Source: DATKDF01 sp035512795
GTDB lineage: Bacteria; Acidobacteriota; Vicinamibacteria; Vicinamibacterales; SCN-69-37
Assembly (NCBI GenBank): GCA_035512795.1
Contig: DATKDF010000164.1
Location: 1-12,360 of the forward strand
Reading direction: 5' to 3'
DNA: 12,360 nt
Shown here: one piece after another, positions 11,250 through 12,360 of the stretch
How the letters are laid out: each line of letters starts with the position of its first letter
Numbering within the stretch: the stretch's first letter is position 1
Made by a program: the position numbers and the translations under genes
The notes under the pieces: model-generated
What the model was told of the DNA's origin: nothing
Databases searched by the model: none
The model's input: the letters and a program-made list of their open reading frames with translations, nothing else

Positions 11250-11990
11250 ATGCCTCGTCTCGATGGCCGCGCGTCGAACGCGCCGCGGCCGACCACGCTT
11301 TCACCCGGCTACCTGATGCACGCCGAAGGCTCAGTGCTCATCGAAGTCGGTCACACCAAGGTCATCTGCACCGCATCGGTCGAGGACCGGGTGCCACCGT
11401 TCCTGCGTAACAGCGGCAAGGGCTGGGTGACGGCCGAGTACGGGATGCTGCCGCGGGCGACGACGACGCGGACGATGCGCGAGGCGTCGGCGGGCAAGGT
11501 GGGCGGCCGCACGCAGGAGATCCAGCGGCTCATCGGCCGCTCGCTGCGGTCCGTCACGTCGATGACCGAGCTCGGCGAGCGGACGGTCTGGATCGACTGC
11601 GACGTCATCCAGGCCGACGGCGGCACGCGCACGGCGGCCATTACGGGCGGGTTTGTCGCGCTCGTGCTCGCGCTCGAGCGGCTGCGCGAGCAGGGCGTGC
11701 TGCCGCGCATCCCGGTCAGGGACTACGTGGCAGCCACGAGCGTCGGCGTCATCGGCGGCGAACCGATGCTCGATCTCGCCTATGACGAGGACTCGCGCGC
11801 CGACGTGGACATGAACATCGTCAAGACGTCAGGCGGACGCTTCATTGAACTCCAGGGCACGGCCGAGACCGAGCCCTTCGACCGCGCCGCGCTCGACGAG
11901 CTGCTCGCGCTCGCCGACGAGGGACTGCAGGTACTGTTCCAGAAACAGAAAGAGATTGTGGGAACCGTGCTGGGAGTGAAGGGCGCTTGA
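11250..11990 (+). CDS. rph: RNase PH (tRNA nucleotidyltransferase)
   Basis: The 246-residue product aligns with bacterial RNase PH over its full length. Hallmarks are EGSVLIEVGHTKVICTASVE (26-45), GKGWVTAEYGMLPRAT (57-71), GGRTQEIQRLIGRSLRSV (85-102), DCDVIQADGGTRTAAITGG (116-134, phosphate-binding), LDLAYDEDSRADVDMN (174-189, with the acidic metal residues D181 and D187) and FIELQGTAE (198-206). It is a phosphorolytic 3'-5' exoribonuclease that trims tRNA 3' ends and takes part in rRNA turnover, acting as a hexamer in the cytoplasm. The ATG at 11250 lies 6 bases after the GerMN stop, with AGGA 12 bases upstream. The last eight codons and stop fall inside the first unit of a tandem repeat, so the C-terminal LGVKGA is repeat-encoded; the catalytic fold ends before it. 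The usual downstream partner rdgB is not seen here. Confidence 0.97.
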   Translation: MPRLDGRASNAPRPTTLSPGYLMHAEGSVLIEVGHTKVICTASVEDRVPPFLRNSGKGWVTAEYGMLPRATTTRTMREASAGKVGGRTQEIQRLIGRSLRSVTSMTELGERTVWIDCDVIQADGGTRTAAITGGFVALVLALERLREQGVLPRIPVRDYVAATSVGVIGGEPMLDLAYDEDSRADVDMNIVKTSGGRFIELQGTAETEPFDRAALDELLALADEGLQVLFQKQKEIVGTVLGVKGA

Positions 11991-12360
11991 GGTGCTCGGA
12001 GTGGAAAGCGCTTGTGGTGCTGGGGAGGACAATCGCTTGACGTGCTCTGAGTGAAGGCGATCGGCCCGGTCGAACTCCGCGTCCGGGAAGTAGCCGCGGT
12101 CGACCCCGTCCTTCAGCCGGACGCGCGACTCGGCGAGTGAGCCAATGGCGTAGCGGAAGAACGCCTGACATTCGCGTGGCTTGTAGCGGGCGAAGCCCTC
12201 GGCAATGTTCGCCTCGACCCCGGCCGCCGCGTCGGCAAACTGGTCCCGGTAGCGGAAATCCCGCCGCGCCGCCGGCGACTCCGCAATCAACCGGTACAGC
12301 TCGCGCTTGAACTCCCCTGCCCACTGGAACGCGACCAGTTCCTCGACTCGCGTGACACCC
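11829..12360 (-). CDS. four-helix-bundle protein (IVP/S23-like), partial, degraded 3' end
   Basis: The frame is open from the right edge (first full codon at 12359) to TGA at 11829, 176 visible residues. Residues 1-102 as seen match the family encoded in 23S rRNA intervening sequences and by many stand-alone genes. Visible landmarks are RVEELVAFQWAGEFKRELYRL (5-25, helix 1), RDQFADAAAGVEANIAEGFAR (38-58), AFFRYAIGSLAESRVRL (66-82) and GYFPDAEFDRADRL (89-102). The family is usually about 110-125 residues and ends in a fourth helix. Here that helix breaks off where the 25-bp repeat begins (12057). The remaining codons are repeat and then the antisense of rph, with no family resemblance. TTG at 12290 is not the start, since helix 1 lies upstream of it; the true start is just beyond the window. 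The biochemical role of the family is unclear. It may be a degraded copy. Confidence 0.7.
   Translation of the reverse strand, partial: GVTRVEELVAFQWAGEFKRELYRLIAESPAARRDFRYRDQFADAAAGVEANIAEGFARYKPRECQAFFRYAIGSLAESRVRLKDGVDRGYFPDAEFDRADRLHSEHVKRLSSPAPQALSTPSTSSALHSQHGSHNLFLFLEQYLQSLVGEREQLVERGAVEGLGLGRALEFNEASA
11967..12057. repeat. imperfect 25-bp tandem repeat, about 3.6 units
   Basis: Units lie at 11967-11991, 11992-12016, 12017-12041 and a partial one at 12042-12057. Each begins GTGCT; most continue (G/C)GGAGTG, and the three full units end CGCTTG plus two bases. By hand alignment unit 1 matches unit 2 at 20/25 and unit 3 at 17/25, and the partial unit 4 at 14/16. The first unit contains the end and stop codon of rph. 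Since 25 is not a multiple of 3, the frame shifts each unit, yet no frame of the - strand has a stop inside the array. A finer 8-9 bp sub-period is possible. Confidence 0.85.

Noticed and set aside
12058..12360. four-helix-bundle gene as an Avd protein of a diversity-generating retroelement
   Set aside because: The motifs (NIAEGF, GSLAE) are those of the stand-alone/IVP branch. No reverse transcriptase, template repeat or variable repeat is visible in the window.
12058..12360. four-helix-bundle gene as part of a 23S rRNA intervening sequence
   Set aside because: The flanking sequence is the end of rph and a tandem repeat, with no rRNA sequence recognisable on either side within the window.

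Overview
The window is GC-rich (about two thirds G+C by eye) bacterial chromosome with dense, mostly operonic genes. Gene content, codon use and the style of the amidase, GerMN, AsmA-like and four-helix-bundle proteins fit Acidobacteriota, perhaps Vicinamibacterales. That placement is an inference from family resemblance; no rRNA gene or other marker is present to settle it. No rRNA, tRNA, CRISPR array, transposase or phage gene was found.

Left part (1-2873): the C-terminal half of an AsmA-like envelope protein on the + strand runs in from the left edge. It converges with an exported YtcJ-type amidohydrolase on the - strand. Only 5 bp separate the two stop codons, and both lie inside one perfect 8-bp hairpin.

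Middle part (2950-8514, - strand): a complete tripartite RND efflux operon, transcribed as periplasmic adaptor lipoprotein, AcrB-like inner-membrane pump, TolC-like outer-membrane channel. The pump and the channel each have a GGGAGG ribosome binding site, and each start codon overlaps the preceding gene. No regulator is adjacent. The amidohydrolase follows 76 bp downstream on the same strand but has its own possible promoter.

Right part (8641-12360): a small DUF3052 protein (-) is divergent, across 48 bp, from a + strand cluster of AmiC-like N-acetylmuramoyl-L-alanine amidase, GerMN-domain membrane protein and RNase PH (rph). GerM next to rph recalls the gerM-rph order of Bacillus subtilis, so a cell-wall/RNase linkage may be conserved across phyla. 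After rph, where many genomes carry rdgB, there is instead an imperfect 25-bp tandem repeat. It starts inside the last codons of rph and runs into a convergent four-helix-bundle (IVP/S23-like) gene that is cut by the right edge and appears to have lost its last helix to the repeats.

Most of the window is ordinary housekeeping and envelope sequence. The parts most worth a second look are the rph/four-helix-bundle junction with its repeats, the stop-codon hairpin at 1121-1141, and the recurrent TANNNT boxes just upstream of genes without a ribosome binding site.
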